A program made the position numbers and the translations under genes. Positions 11,141 through 21,190 of a DNA stretch of 64,000 bases are shown here, one piece after another. The stretch's first letter is position 1, and each line of letters opens with the position of its first letter. This DNA is from Siphonodentalium dalli (lineage: Eukaryota; Mollusca; Scaphopoda; Gadilida; Siphonodentaliidae): the NCBI GenBank assembly GCA_032622095.1, contig CP136063.1, positions 85,351,980 through 85,415,979 on the forward strand. The letters are read 5' to 3'. The notes under the pieces were generated by a model. It was not told the DNA's origin. It ran no database searches and saw nothing but the letters and a program-made list of their open reading frames with translations.

Positions 11141-13715
11141 TATATTGGGAAGTGGCTGTTTGGGAAGATCACCAGATGTACACGTTGTTATCCCCATTGG
11201 GTCACCAAAGCTGACAATACGCAGATAGATAGGACCTTCTGAAAGCTAGTATATGCATCGAACGAATACCTTTCTAGTGTATCGCACAAGATGACGCCTA
11301 TACCCCACATGTAGCATCTGAATTATACCATAAGATATACCACGAATGAAGCTCGCTAAGAATTCCAAGCTTTCGAAACAAACACGTGAGCTGGACACCG
11401 GCATATGTATTGTTTGAAACATTCCGATTAGTGGCACCCTTCTACAAAGAAGTGTAGTAAACTGTTGTTGTGAGTGAGATAGATTAATCTGACGAAGAGA
11501 CGGAAACGGGTCTAGATAATGCTGAATGTGGCAATTCAGAATAAGCTCAGGTACTGTTGTTTTGGTTCTTGGAAGTCATAATATGACTATTCGGCGCACC
11601 TATATACGGTTACGGCCAGTATGAGCCCTTAGCGGAGAATGGATTTTGAAATGCCACATCGCGATTGTGGGTTTTCATCATTCCAAAAGGCTACGACTTA
11701 CATTGGAACTAATATATGGCTTATATTATGTACCGTTTCGTCTATACAAATCGATATTATGACAACAAGTTGAAATTAGTATGTGATAATATCGGCTTCT
11801 TTTCAATTTCTGGCCGCCAGTTTGGCCGTCATATTGACTGTGAGTATCACTTGCCAAACTCTAATGAATAATTCATACATATCAACATGTAATGGTGGGT
11901 AGAAATCGCGAAACAATAACGCCCATCCTAAGAAAGTAAAGGAATGTAGGCGTATTATCAAATTTCGGTCGCCATTTTGGCCGACATCTTCGATTTGGAA
12001 AACAATTTCTTGCTTGAGATGTAAGGCAATTACTTCACCTCAGTATTTCCAACTCAACTGTACGCATGGATGGAGTTGTCTCGACAATAATGCCCAATGA
12101 TGTGAATATGAGGGAATTTCGGTGATTTTTCAAAATCTGTCCGCCAGTGTGGGCGCCATTTTGGATTTGGGGTACTTTTATTTGGATATGGTACAAGGAA
12201 AGTTCTTCGCCTAAGTGTTCCCAACTCACAATAGTAAGCAGGTGTGGAGTTTTCATTACAATAATGTTCACTGATGTTAAAATCGGCAATTTTCGGCAAT
12301 TTTTTATTTCTGGTGGCCATTTTGGCCGCCATCTTGGATTTGGGTAAATATTCCTCAACTCAGGTATAAGAGGAATCATAGCTCGAGTATCTCCTGCACA
12401 TATATATGGATGGGTGTTGTTATAATAGCAATAACATTCATTGATTCGAAACATTACATCGCGTTATTAACGTAGATTCGGCTTTGACCTATTATACCGG
12501 AATTTGGGAAAACGTGATATCGGACCAAAATATCCCACAATGAATGTATATTATGGTTCCCATGTGGTCGAAAATGACTCCTCTATATGATAAATGTATA
12601 ACATGACGCAAAGATTCCAACATTTTCCCACAGAGACAAACGAAAGGTGGTAACATGTCAGAAAAATAGCATATTTTCACATTTCGGCGGCCATCTTGGC
12701 CGCCATATTGGATTCTGGTGTCGGGTTTTTGGCTAATTTGTAAGAGTTGCATATTAGCATAACGAATCGAGCGGAAAACAAGACCGCATGTGATAATATC
12801 TTTACTATAACGGCAATCAAAGAGACATGGTGCATTTAAAAAAATGGCCGCCATGATGGACGCCATCTTCTCTGGAGTCTCTGCGGCCACTTTTTTTTCT
12901 TGTTAACAAGTGAACAAAATTAGAGGAGACCTTACGGAAGAAAATTAGTGGGGTGAAGTTGAGTCCTGGGGGGGTGCAGAGGTCGACCAATATCTCCTGG
13001 ACTATTAAGTGTGTATGTTTGTTATAGACTCAAAAACTTCTCGACCGATCCGTCTCATATAGGCATGTTTCTGGACCTCGACCGATCCGACTCAAATTTG
13101 GTATGTAGGCCTACTTTGATCCCAGGAACAATATGGGCGGGTCCAATTTCATGTGCGATCATGTCCTTGACCTTAACTTGCTCATATATGCTCATATAGG
13201 CATGTTTCTGGACTCAAATTTGGTATGTAGGTCTACTTTGATCCCGGAACAATATGGGCATGTCCCATTTCATGTGCGACCATGTCCTTAACCTTGACCT
13301 CGCTCATATAGAAACTAGCCGGGACAAAGTCGTGCACATCAGCTAGTTATTTATATTTACATACTACATACGATTTAGGATTTAAAAAATAATTATTCAG
13401 TTATCTTCAATGGAATCCGTGGAGTGAGTAAATACTTTCTCAATTCATCCAATCGTCCGACAAATTAAATCAACACAGATTCCTTCTGACACACTGGCAA
13501 ATCCACTCACGATGAATAACCAATCGTTCATGTTCGACCATCTCAGGTAATTTCTGGAACCGATTGCGGTTATTGGCTTATGGCGGATAAATAATGGCAG
13601 TCACTGTGGTTTGTAGGTTTATGAACACATTGGCCCAGGGGGCGTGTCTATAGTAATGATACAGGAAAATCGGAAGTACAGGGTTCACGCTGGCCAGAAA
13701 GTTCTTTTGGCCATA

Positions 13716-13899
13716 CAGTAATGCTCTAAGTAATCGACCCCTTAAAAGTAACCACAGCAGAATTATGGGTAACTTTTCAGGATTTAGTCGGAAATATGGC
13801 TTGTTGCCATTCATCGGAAAGCCATATTTCCGACTGAATCCTGAAAAGTTACCCATAATTCTGCTGTGGTTAAGGGGTCGATTATTTAGAGCATTACTG
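13716..13899. mobile_element. CAGTAATGCCC palindromic MITE, short loop
   Basis: Both arms, each with an extra AAAGTAACC or compensating change, and the turn shortened to GGAAAGCCATATTTCC. TA on both sides. Termini CAGTAATGCTC / GAGCATTACTG. The 112- and 73-codon open frames across it are hairpin translations. Confidence 0.85.
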
Positions 13900-14212
13900 T
13901 ATCTGAATTTGACCATTTTTCTGAAACTTTATCCAAATCGAAAAAACAAAAACAAATATGAGTTCATCATGAAAAACTTACTCTAAAATAAATAAAAAGA
14001 TAACATGTACAAAAATAACAGATTTATTTTGAATCGGACAAAAGTGATAATGGTATTGTTTAATGATTGGAACCGCAAAAACAAAAATAGTTCCAGCCGT
14101 CAACATATATCAACATAAATGAGCACTTATTCTCCTACATTGTCTTATTTTGAAACCACAAAGCAATAAAGTATTGTCACTTCATTTGGGGAGAATACCA
14201 TTCTAACAGATA

Positions 14213-14424
14213 CAGTAATGCCCTAAATAATCGACTCCTTAACCACAAGAATTATGGGTAATTTGTCAAGATTTAGTTGGAAATATGGTTCGTTGCCATT
14301 CATTGGAAAGATCTCAATGAGAGCATTTCGATGAATGGCAACAAGCCATATTTCCGACTAAATCCTGAAAAATTACCCATAATTCTTCTGTGCTTTAGGG
14401 AGTCGATTATTTAGGGCATTACTG
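14213..14424. mobile_element. CAGTAATGCCC palindromic MITE, full length
   Basis: 212 bp, TA on both sides, intact termini CAGTAATGCCC / GGGCATTACTG and the turn AGATCTCAATGAGAGCATTT. Closest to the family consensus together with 4919-5128. Confidence 0.9.
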
Positions 14425-14536
14425 TATTCATTGTACTGATAAGTAAGCAGGTGTGACCTTTGAAAACATTGTTTTTCATACACAGATGAGCAACTGCTGA
14501 TTACCTGTTAATGAATTAAAATAAGGTTATATATAG

Positions 14537-14690
14537 AGGATCTCACATGAGTTTCTATTTTATACGGAATTTATCAACCGAGTTCACTAAATTCGATTTG
14601 AGCCGAGGTTTACCGAGGCTCAAATAGAATTTAGAGGACGAGGTTGATAAATTACGTTTAAAATAGGACGAGTGTGAGATACCTTTTATC
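14537..14690. mobile_element. Foldback element (GAGGATCTCACATGAG...)
   Basis: Inverted arms AGGATCTCACA...TATTTTAT / ATAAATTACGTTTAAAATAG...TGTGAGATACC with a GAGCCGAGGTTTACCGAGGC core. Similar layout to 18377-18534 and 57653-57784. Confidence 0.6.
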
Positions 14691-15008
14691 ACATGATCAA
14701 ATAAACCCGAAGCAACGCGAAATATTCATCGAAAACAACAATCATAAACTACAGCGATCGCAAGTTATTTGAAGAACGCTGTGACGTCATCGCACGCGCT
14801 GATATTAAACGTGTCTATTACCGATAATTATGAAACTGCTTTTATGGCCAAATTATGTGATACATGGAGATATGATGATAACATTGATTTGCGAGGTGGT
14901 TGCTGACTATAGCAATGCACGTTTTTGGCCACTGACAGCTCAAACTCTGATATTAAGTGTATGTAAATATAGGTTTATGACCACATTGACTCAGGAGGTG
15001 CAGCTGTT

Positions 15009-15241
15009 TTAACCCTTCCATGACTGGAGCTTCCTGAAATTTTGCGAAAACCCTTTGTCAATGCAATCTCTTATATATGCGAGTCTCCCCTAAGGAGCCT
15101 CATATATAAGACAATACATTGGCCTAACACCTTGACATTGTAAGCCAGTGCATTAATTATCTTATATATGCAAGGCTCCCTATGCACTGGCACGGTATCT
15201 TTAATGCTGCACCAGTACAGATCCCGTCATGAAAGGGTTAA
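15009..15241. mobile_element. TTAACCCTTCCATGA double-hairpin element (piggyBac-like MITE)
   Basis: TTAA at 15009-15012 and 15238-15241. Inverted ends CCCTTCCATGACTGG / TCCCGTCATGAAAGGG. Internal TTATATATGCGAG hairpins are shared with 2313-2569, which has different outer ends. Confidence 0.8.
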
Positions 15242-16047
15242 TGCTATAGGAAATACCAAAGTGATATTAGGTGTATCGGGTATGTTATATATTTATAAAA
15301 TTGTTCTATTATTCATTTGGAGGTACAAGTTTTGATTATAAAAGTGTAGATTGCATAGGAATCCAGACTAATTACCCGTGGCACTTCGGCAGTTACTCCA
15401 AGCTATTGTTGTATTATTACATAACAGTGGTGTTTGCACCAGATGCTAAAAAGTCACACTTAGGTAGTTTCTCATATTTTCACTTACCGCGTATGGTATT
15501 GTACAGTGAAACGATAGTAACATTTATTTTTTTTGAGAAAGAAGATTGTTTCAAACCATGAGATTAGGAGGTGTCGCCGTGACACCGCGTGATGCATGGT
15601 GAAAATGGGAGACGCACAGCTAATCTGGGAAAAGTAACAGGTCTGCATAGTATTCTATTTAGTCATTTGAATGGCTTTAAATTTTTTGGCATAAATTTTC
15701 GTGGTTCAGCCATTTATGACTTTTTTCGTGAGTTCGTAAATTTGTGGGTCCGCTGGTACTGACTGTCACCTCCAAACCCTCAATAATAATAATCAAGTCC
15801 AACTTATAGAAGTGCAGCCATCTGGCAAGCCATGGGAAATTGCTCATCCACACTGTAGTCGTAATTAATTAGCAGGTCGCTTGTCTGAGCTTTTGTTGCG
15901 ACTATTGAGAATGTCAACAACGGTATTTTGTTACATGAGCTAGGTGAAAGTCACTATCTTCTCAAAACAATCAATGCGAGAATGGGGATTATTTACCAAT
16001 GTCAAAATCTGATTAATCTGCACCATATCAAATATGATCCCAAACAG

Positions 16048-16500
16048 TTAACAGTACTCAATCCATTTTGATGGTTCCCATATCATCAGATTCCAACAAC
16101 AACATTTTTTTAAATGCCGCTTCAGTTATCAGAATTGATTAATTGCCCAAAAATAATGCTAACCACAGTCAACTATAGTAAAAAAAATTCCAAAACCTGT
16201 TATTTATCAACATTTTGTTCAATGAAATTTGACCAGTTTGTCAAATATCTGACACACAGAAGCCAATTGATTTTAGAGTTATCCATCTTCATCCCCACTT
16301 TTGTCCGAGACCATCTTTTCGTTGACTTTTTACCAGGCCACTAAAAAGTACCAGTGGTGAAAAATAATAGATCTCAAAAATCAATATCTGATCCCTCTGA
16401 GCTTTCATGGGTGGGTTACTTGACTCAAATCAAATATTTTTTACCCCGAAGCCAAAGAAATAGTTATTTGTGAGCATTAATTCGGAGTATGCATCTTTAA
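16048..16500. mobile_element. TTAA...GTACTCAATCC foldback element
   Basis: TTAA at 16048-16051 and 16497-16500; both halves match the family at 42450-42873 and 6697-7096. The ends have drifted (ACAGTACTCAATCC on the left). Confidence 0.65.
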
Positions 16501-17221
16501 AACTATGTAATGCAAATATGTCTCTTAAAAGCTGAGTTACAACTTCAAAAGTAGATTTGTAATTGTTATTGTTATTTATTTATTTAATGAAGTTAGATTG
16601 ATTAAACATTGTAATTAGACCGTAGCTACTCTTCCATTAATATACTCCCAGATCGATAGAGTTACCTCTCTTGGCTTTGAATATCCATCGGGTCAATAGA
16701 GTTACCTCCCGTATGACATTCTCAAAATGGTGAACGTTATAGTTTTGAAGTATTTATTTGACGTTTCTATGAACCTATTTTCATCCCCGAAACTGCGCAG
16801 GAATGTCACAAAAGTGAGAATAACCAGGCATAATATGAAAGGGTTAACAACTTATATTATTCCATGATCCTACCATTATTTCATTCAATAAACCCATTCA
16901 ATAAATTGTTATATTAAACTTTTGTTTAATAACAGGAAATAGTGCCAGGTGACCTTTGACTTCCGGTTTGTCGTCTGTTTACATTCCATACGCTAGTTTC
17001 AAAAGTACTATGGCTTCCAATATTTTTCCAACAAACTATAAATGAATGATGAGTTTGAAAAGTTATGTCATTAAATATACGCCATTAAATATGCCAAAGA
17101 GTCTTTATTCATCTGGGACAATTTCTTTACGCGTGCAAACAACACATATAGTTACGTAAAACGTCAATGCATGCCATATGTAGAAGCCAATGTTAGTTTC
17201 GCATCCCATTTGTTGATTTAA

Positions 17222-18334
17222 CTCGTTTGGGACGTGATTCTTTTGAGAAAACATTACTCACAGACGAGATTGTTTGCAGAAATGCTTATTTTTATATAAT
17301 TTTATAGCAATTTATGCGTTTATTCAATGTTGGGTCAGACCATTTGCCATGGCAGAATTCTCCGCGTGAAAACTCATACTATATGGGTGATCATCCGTAG
17401 TCTATAAATCTTCTAGAAATTTTGGGTAGATACCACCAAATTGCGACCGGTTGCCATAGCAACCTATTTTCGGAAATTTATTATTTTGGGGGCTGTAATT
17501 TCGCCATATGACGATATGTTTGCGACATTTTGTATCAAATATAAATGGTTTCCAAAGTTAAATGATCCAGGAATATTTTGCCAACATCTGGAACTAACCT
17601 TGATCGAAAATCACTCATCACCGACAGAGGGCGCCATTCAAAATGGCCACCAAACCCCCATTTTCTAACGTTAAAATGCTTACTTTTTTTTATCATTTTA
17701 TAGCAATGTATGCGTTAATTTAATGCTGGGTCAGACTATTTGTCATGTGGAATTCTCCACGTGACAACTCATAATATACGGGTGATCATCCGTGGTCTAT
17801 GAATCTTTTTGGGTGGATACCACCAAAGTGCGACCGGTTGACACGGCAACCGATTTTCAGAAAATTATGCGTTTGGGGGCTGTAATTTCGCTATACGAGA
17901 TGTCTGCATGCGAAATTTTGAATCAAATGTAATTAATTTCCAAAAAATATGGTCCAGGAATATACTTAAATTGCTCTCGCTTCTTTGTCCTTCCGCTGAA
18001 GTGGTCAAGATTCACCTGCCATGGTGATTACCAACCGAAAACTTGTCTACGCGTCTACGGCTTAGGCTACTAGGCGCCGACATTTTGAAACAATGACGTC
18101 ACGAATCACGTCACGCGACCTCCACGTGACGCCAGAAATAGGTTACATCTTCCTGGACCCCTCACTGAGTGATCGGCCTATAAATTGAATACATGATACT
18201 ATGCGCAAACATTTAATTATAAAATATTCATTCGCTGATAACAAGTGCATGAAGTGGGAAACGGATATATCCGTTTCCCGTCCTGTAGGTAATGTTTTGG
18301 GAAACGGATATATCCGTTTCCCGTCCTAAACGAG
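17222..18334. mobile_element. 1113-bp TTAA-flanked element, absent from copy 2
   Basis: TTAA at 17218-17221 and 18335-18338 with inverted ends CTCGTTTGGGACG / CGTCCTAAACGAG. Copy 2 has a single TTAA in GTTGATTTAAGTATG (near 38559-38570), the empty site. Inside, a block of about 300 bp occurs twice in direct order (about 17270-17576 and 17674-17960; shared GGGTGATCATCCGT, GATACCACCAAA, GCGACCGGTTG, GGGGGCTGTAATTTCGC). No intact coding frame. Termini and TTAA fit a non-autonomous piggyBac-like element. Confidence 0.85.
18257..18327. repeat. Tandem pair of GGGAAACGGATATATCC palindromes
   Basis: A perfect 24-bp palindrome (GGGAAACGGATATATCC...) plus GTCCT occurs twice, about 41 bp apart, just inside the right end of the 1113-bp element. 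Could be subterminal transposase-binding sites. Confidence 0.8.
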
Positions 18335-18376
18335 TTAAGTATGATTTGTCCAGGTTTTGGATCATGTAATAAATAG

Positions 18377-18534
18377 AATCTACAACTCTTTCAGTTTATA
18401 GCAGAATTTACAAAACTCATCCAGTAAATTCGGTTTGGACCTCGCCAAAGGCTCGGTCCTGACCTAATTTACAAAACTTGTTTTGTAAATTCGTTTTGTA
18501 AATTCCGCTATAAACTGGGGACTCGTTGTAGATC
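18377..18534. mobile_element. Foldback element (ATCTACAACTCTTTCAGTTT...)
   Basis: Inverted arms ATCTACAACTC...AGTTTATAGCAGAATTTACA against TGTAAATTCCGCTATAAACT...GTTGTAGAT, with a GACCTCGCCAAAGGCTCGGTC core. Confidence 0.7.
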
Positions 18535-18819
18535 CTCTATATCTGAACATTTCCCACCACGCGATATGAATCATTCAGCTCTTGTATTATCAATTCATCT
18601 GTCTGTCGTCTGCTAAAATAGGTTGTTTGTTGAACTTATTATCTGAACATTCCCCATGACTCAGTATGAATTCTTCTGCGCTTGTATTATCAATTCATCT
18701 GTCGTCTGCTTACATAGGTCGTTTGTTGAACTTATTATCTGAACATTCCCCACAAATAGATATGAATCCTTCTGCGCTTGTATTATCAATTCATCTGTCT
18801 GTCGACTGCTTACATAGGT

Positions 18820-19133
18820 AGGGGGCCTTGGTGGCTCAATTGGTTAGGGGTACAACTCCAAGCCGTTTTGCCCTCCAGCGCTGGCAATAAGGGTTCAAAT
18901 CCACATGTCTCCGTCGTGGACTTTGTAACTCGCAATCATTATCTGATGCAGTTGACAGTTACTCGCTGATGGCCGGTGGTTTGCCGCACATGGTTGATGA
19001 GTTTAACAGCCATTGAATCCACTGTTAGATTAAAGGCCTTAAGTGTGCGGATTTCCTCCACCACTAAAACTGGCAATGTCGTGGTATGGCCTTAGTTGCT
19101 GAAAGCGACATCAAACCCCAATCAATCAATCAA
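18820..19133 (+). mobile_element. tRNA-derived SINE (copy 1)
   Basis: 314 bp flanked by the 12-bp direct repeat GCTTACATAGGT (18808-18819, 19134-19145). The tRNA-like head has an A box TGGCTCAATTGG (18832) and a B box GGTTCAAATCC (18892). The 3' end is (AATC)n. It cannot fold as a functional tRNA because the body runs on for 200 bp; box spacing and target duplication mark it as a SINE transcribed by RNA polymerase III. The copy 2 insertion is identical in position. Confidence 0.88.
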
Positions 19134-19344
19134 GCTTACATAGGTCGTTTGTTGAACTTACTGTATTATCTGAACATTTTCCACCAATCGACATGAATCC
19201 TTCTCCTCTTGTATTATCAAGACACCTGTCGGTGATCAGCTTACATAAGTCGTTTGTTGAACTTATTATCTGAACATTTTCCACCAATTAATAGAAATCC
19301 TTCTGCTGTGGTATTATCAATCCATCTGCCTGTCTGCTTACATA

Positions 19345-19808
19345 CAGTAATGTATGACTCTTTAACCCTTTACCCAACAGAACGGCCCTGTGCCAATGCA
19401 TTCTCTTATATATGCGAGTCGACCATATGTCGCCTCACATATATAAGAGAATGCATTGGCTTAACACATTAAAAATTATAAAATTGTTAAAGAATGTAAG
19501 AAAAAATGGTAAAAAGTGTTAAAAAAAGATTATGGTCGATTCGCATATATAAGAGAATGCATTGGCACAGGGCATAACTGTAACTATCACAATGTAGTCA
19601 AGGAGCCGGTTCCAATGATATCCATATTTGTATGGTTCTATTGAGACAGACCGAAGATATTTTAGGCTGTTGAAGCTTTATTTGGCCGGTTTTGGCCGGT
19701 TTGTTGGGTAAAGGGTTAACCAAAGCAGAATTATGGAAAAAAATTCAGGATTTAGTCGGAAATATGGCTTGTTGCCATTCATATGGTAAATTATTTAGGA
19801 CATTACTG
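19345..19808. mobile_element. CAGTAATGCCC MITE split by a TTAA insertion
   Basis: CAGTAATGTATGACTC on the left and TTTAGGACATTACTG on the right. The inner portion is reduced, and the element is split at 19362-19719 by another MITE. The copy 2 version (39666-39774) is uninterrupted. Confidence 0.75.
19366..19715. mobile_element. 350-bp TTAACCCTTTACCC hairpin element, absent from copy 2
   Basis: TTAA at 19362-19365 and 19716-19719, inverted ends CCCTTTACCCAACA / TTTGTTGGGTAAAGGG. The copy 2 empty site is a single TTAA at 39683-39686. Internal TTATATATGCGAG hairpins link it to 2313-2569 and 15009-15241. Confidence 0.88.
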
Positions 19809-20256
19809 TAGGTCGTTTGTTGAACTTATCATCTGAACATTTCCCACCAATCGATATGAATACTTAATTCTGCTCTTGTATTATCAATTCATCTGTCTGT
19901 TGTCTGCTTACATAGGTCGTTTGTTGAACTTATTATCTGAACATTTCCCACCAATCGATATGAAACCTTCTGCACTTGTATTATCAATTCGCCTGTCTAT
20001 TGACTGCTCATATTTCCTGAACATCCCTCCAAATGAATGATAGACCATTCCAATGAATACTTTCATAACTGCGTGGGAGAATTCATTTAGTAAAGAAAGG
20101 GTTAAATCAATTGATTCCGAACTGTAAATGTCAATTGTATCTGTTACTTTACAATAGACTGATTGCTTTGTGATGTATGCTATCTGAGGTTGGGTATCGA
20201 GTGTTTATTTAAGAGGCATTCACTGGTCATAATAACTTTTCTATTGAACCTTATTG

Positions 20257-20709
20257 AAGCCTGCAAATAGTGTGTGTGTCATGTGCAGAATGAGGTCCCC
20301 AGAGGGTGAATTTAGTGACGATATCCCGCTGTGCTGGATATCGTCACTATAAATTCACCCTCTGGGGACCTCATTCTGCTTAGGTCTCAACTGCTAAGTG
20401 AGACCTAGGATCAGATTGAAGTTTCCTAGCTTACGTTGGTGATTTTCACCCATTAGTCACCTCAATTAGTCACCTGAATTTTATCTTTTGCAAAGTAGGG
20501 GATATACAGAAACAAAAGGGAAAAGTAACTAAAAACAATGTTAATTTGAAACTATAGATACTTCCCAAGCAGGTGAGGCCTAAGCAAAATAAGGTCCCCA
20601 GAGGGTGAATTTGGTGACTCTAGTCTGATGTGCAGTATAAGTATAGCATACTAAATTCTTCCTCTGGGGACCTCATTCCTCAAATAACAGACACACTATT
20701 TGCAGGCTT
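20257..20709. mobile_element. AAGCCTGCAAATAGTG hairpin element, full length (copy 1)
   Basis: Inverted ends AAGCCTGCAAATAGTGTGTG / ACACTATTTGCAGGCTT. Inside are two nested hairpins of GAGGTCCCCAGAGGGTGAAT. Same family as the array at 1-1210 and the compact 61931-62182. No coding sequence. Confidence 0.8.
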
Positions 20710-20849
20710 TTCCTTATTCTGACCAAATGATACATTTTGTTGACTTAACTTTGTAAGTTCTCTCAACAAATAATTGAACGAGAAATCAATGCCATATTTG
20801 CTTATGTTTCATTTTTCATCTATTTTTTATGCCATAATAGACTGAGGTA

Positions 20850-21050
20850 CCGTAATGCCCTAATTAATTGACTTCTTAACCACAGCAGAATTATGGGTAA
20901 CTTTTCAGGATTTGTCTTGTTGCCATTTATTGGAAAGCTCTCGCAGAGAGCTTTCCGATGAATGGCAACAAGCCATATTTCTGACTTAATCCTGAAAAGT
21001 TACCCATAATTCTGCTGTGGTTAAGAAGTCGATTAATTAGTGCATTACTG
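20850..21050. mobile_element. CAGTAATGCCC palindromic MITE
   Basis: Left terminus reads CCGTAATGCCC, right terminus GTGCATTACTG. The left arm lacks about 15 bp near TCAGGATTTGTCTTG. Confidence 0.85.
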
Positions 21051-21190
21051 TACACATCCCGCGATGATGGTATACAGATGGCTTGTTTAAAGTTCAACTC
21101 CATGTATTGTCACTTTCGTTCTACTGGATTTGAACTGGCCCCTTCTATAATTCTTTGCTATTAGCATATTAACCAAACTTGGCATGGAGG

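Larger units (their letters stand above)
7964..13004. mobile_element. Giant (5041-bp) inverted-repeat element with TTA target duplication, absent from copy 2
   Basis: Copy 2 shows the empty site (TATGTATTTAAGTGTGT near 34321-34335). Here TTA (7961-7963 and 13005-13007) flanks inverted ends TAGTCCAAGAGATATTGGTC / complement of GGTCGACCAATATCTCCTGG. The inversion is not limited to the ends: the left arm (7964 to about 10330) pairs with the right arm (about 10600 to 13004) almost throughout. The outer 1.5 kb pairs closely; the inner 0.9 kb is clearly more diverged. A TTA duplication is known for PIF/Harbinger and some CMC-type elements, but the TAGTCC terminus does not let me assign a superfamily. 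No intact transposase. Confidence 0.85.
7932..13346 (+). mobile_element. Helitron-like element interrupted by a 5-kb insertion
   Basis: Reading across the insertion, this matches copy 2 33904-34676. The 3' end is a short hairpin followed by CTAG (13343-13346) and then T, the Helitron end rule. The body holds two TCTCATATAGGCATGTTTCTGG-type blocks after 13007. The 5' TC terminus is damaged in this copy. No helicase or Rep coding, so non-autonomous. Confidence 0.55.
18543..20105 (+). repeat. Satellite of about 85-105-bp units inside a TTAA-ended element (copy 1)
   Basis: Units of the form GTCGTTTGTTGAACTTATTA-TCTGAACATT...TTGTATTATCAATTCATCTG begin near 18628, 18717, 19144, 19249, 19811 and 19917. 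The array ends in TTTAGTAAAGAAAGGGTTAA, the right terminus of the family at 4049-4334 and 60501-60755, where the unit is single. It is interrupted by the SINE (18820) and the MITE pair (19345-19808). Confidence 0.75.

Noticed and set aside
12035-12890. 139- and 132-codon minus-strand frames and their left-arm counterparts at 8217-8916
   Set aside because: They lie in the outer arms of the 5-kb palindrome, stay open in several overlapping frames at once, and have no conserved start or domain; they look like chance frames between YY1-like motif repeats.
13578-13986. Open frames such as 13578-13916 and 13765-13986, and similar frames repeating SFPMNGNKPYFRLNPEKLPI
   Set aside because: These are both-strand translations of the CAGTAATGCCC palindromic MITE, recurring wherever the MITE occurs with no codon-level constraint.
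18820-18905. A tRNA gene
   Set aside because: A and B boxes are present, but the sequence continues into a SINE body with an (AATC)n tail and 12-bp target duplications, and the acceptor stem is not formed.
18543-20105. CRISPR-like spaced repeats
   Set aside because: Units are continuous diverged satellite copies without unique spacers, and the genome is eukaryotic.
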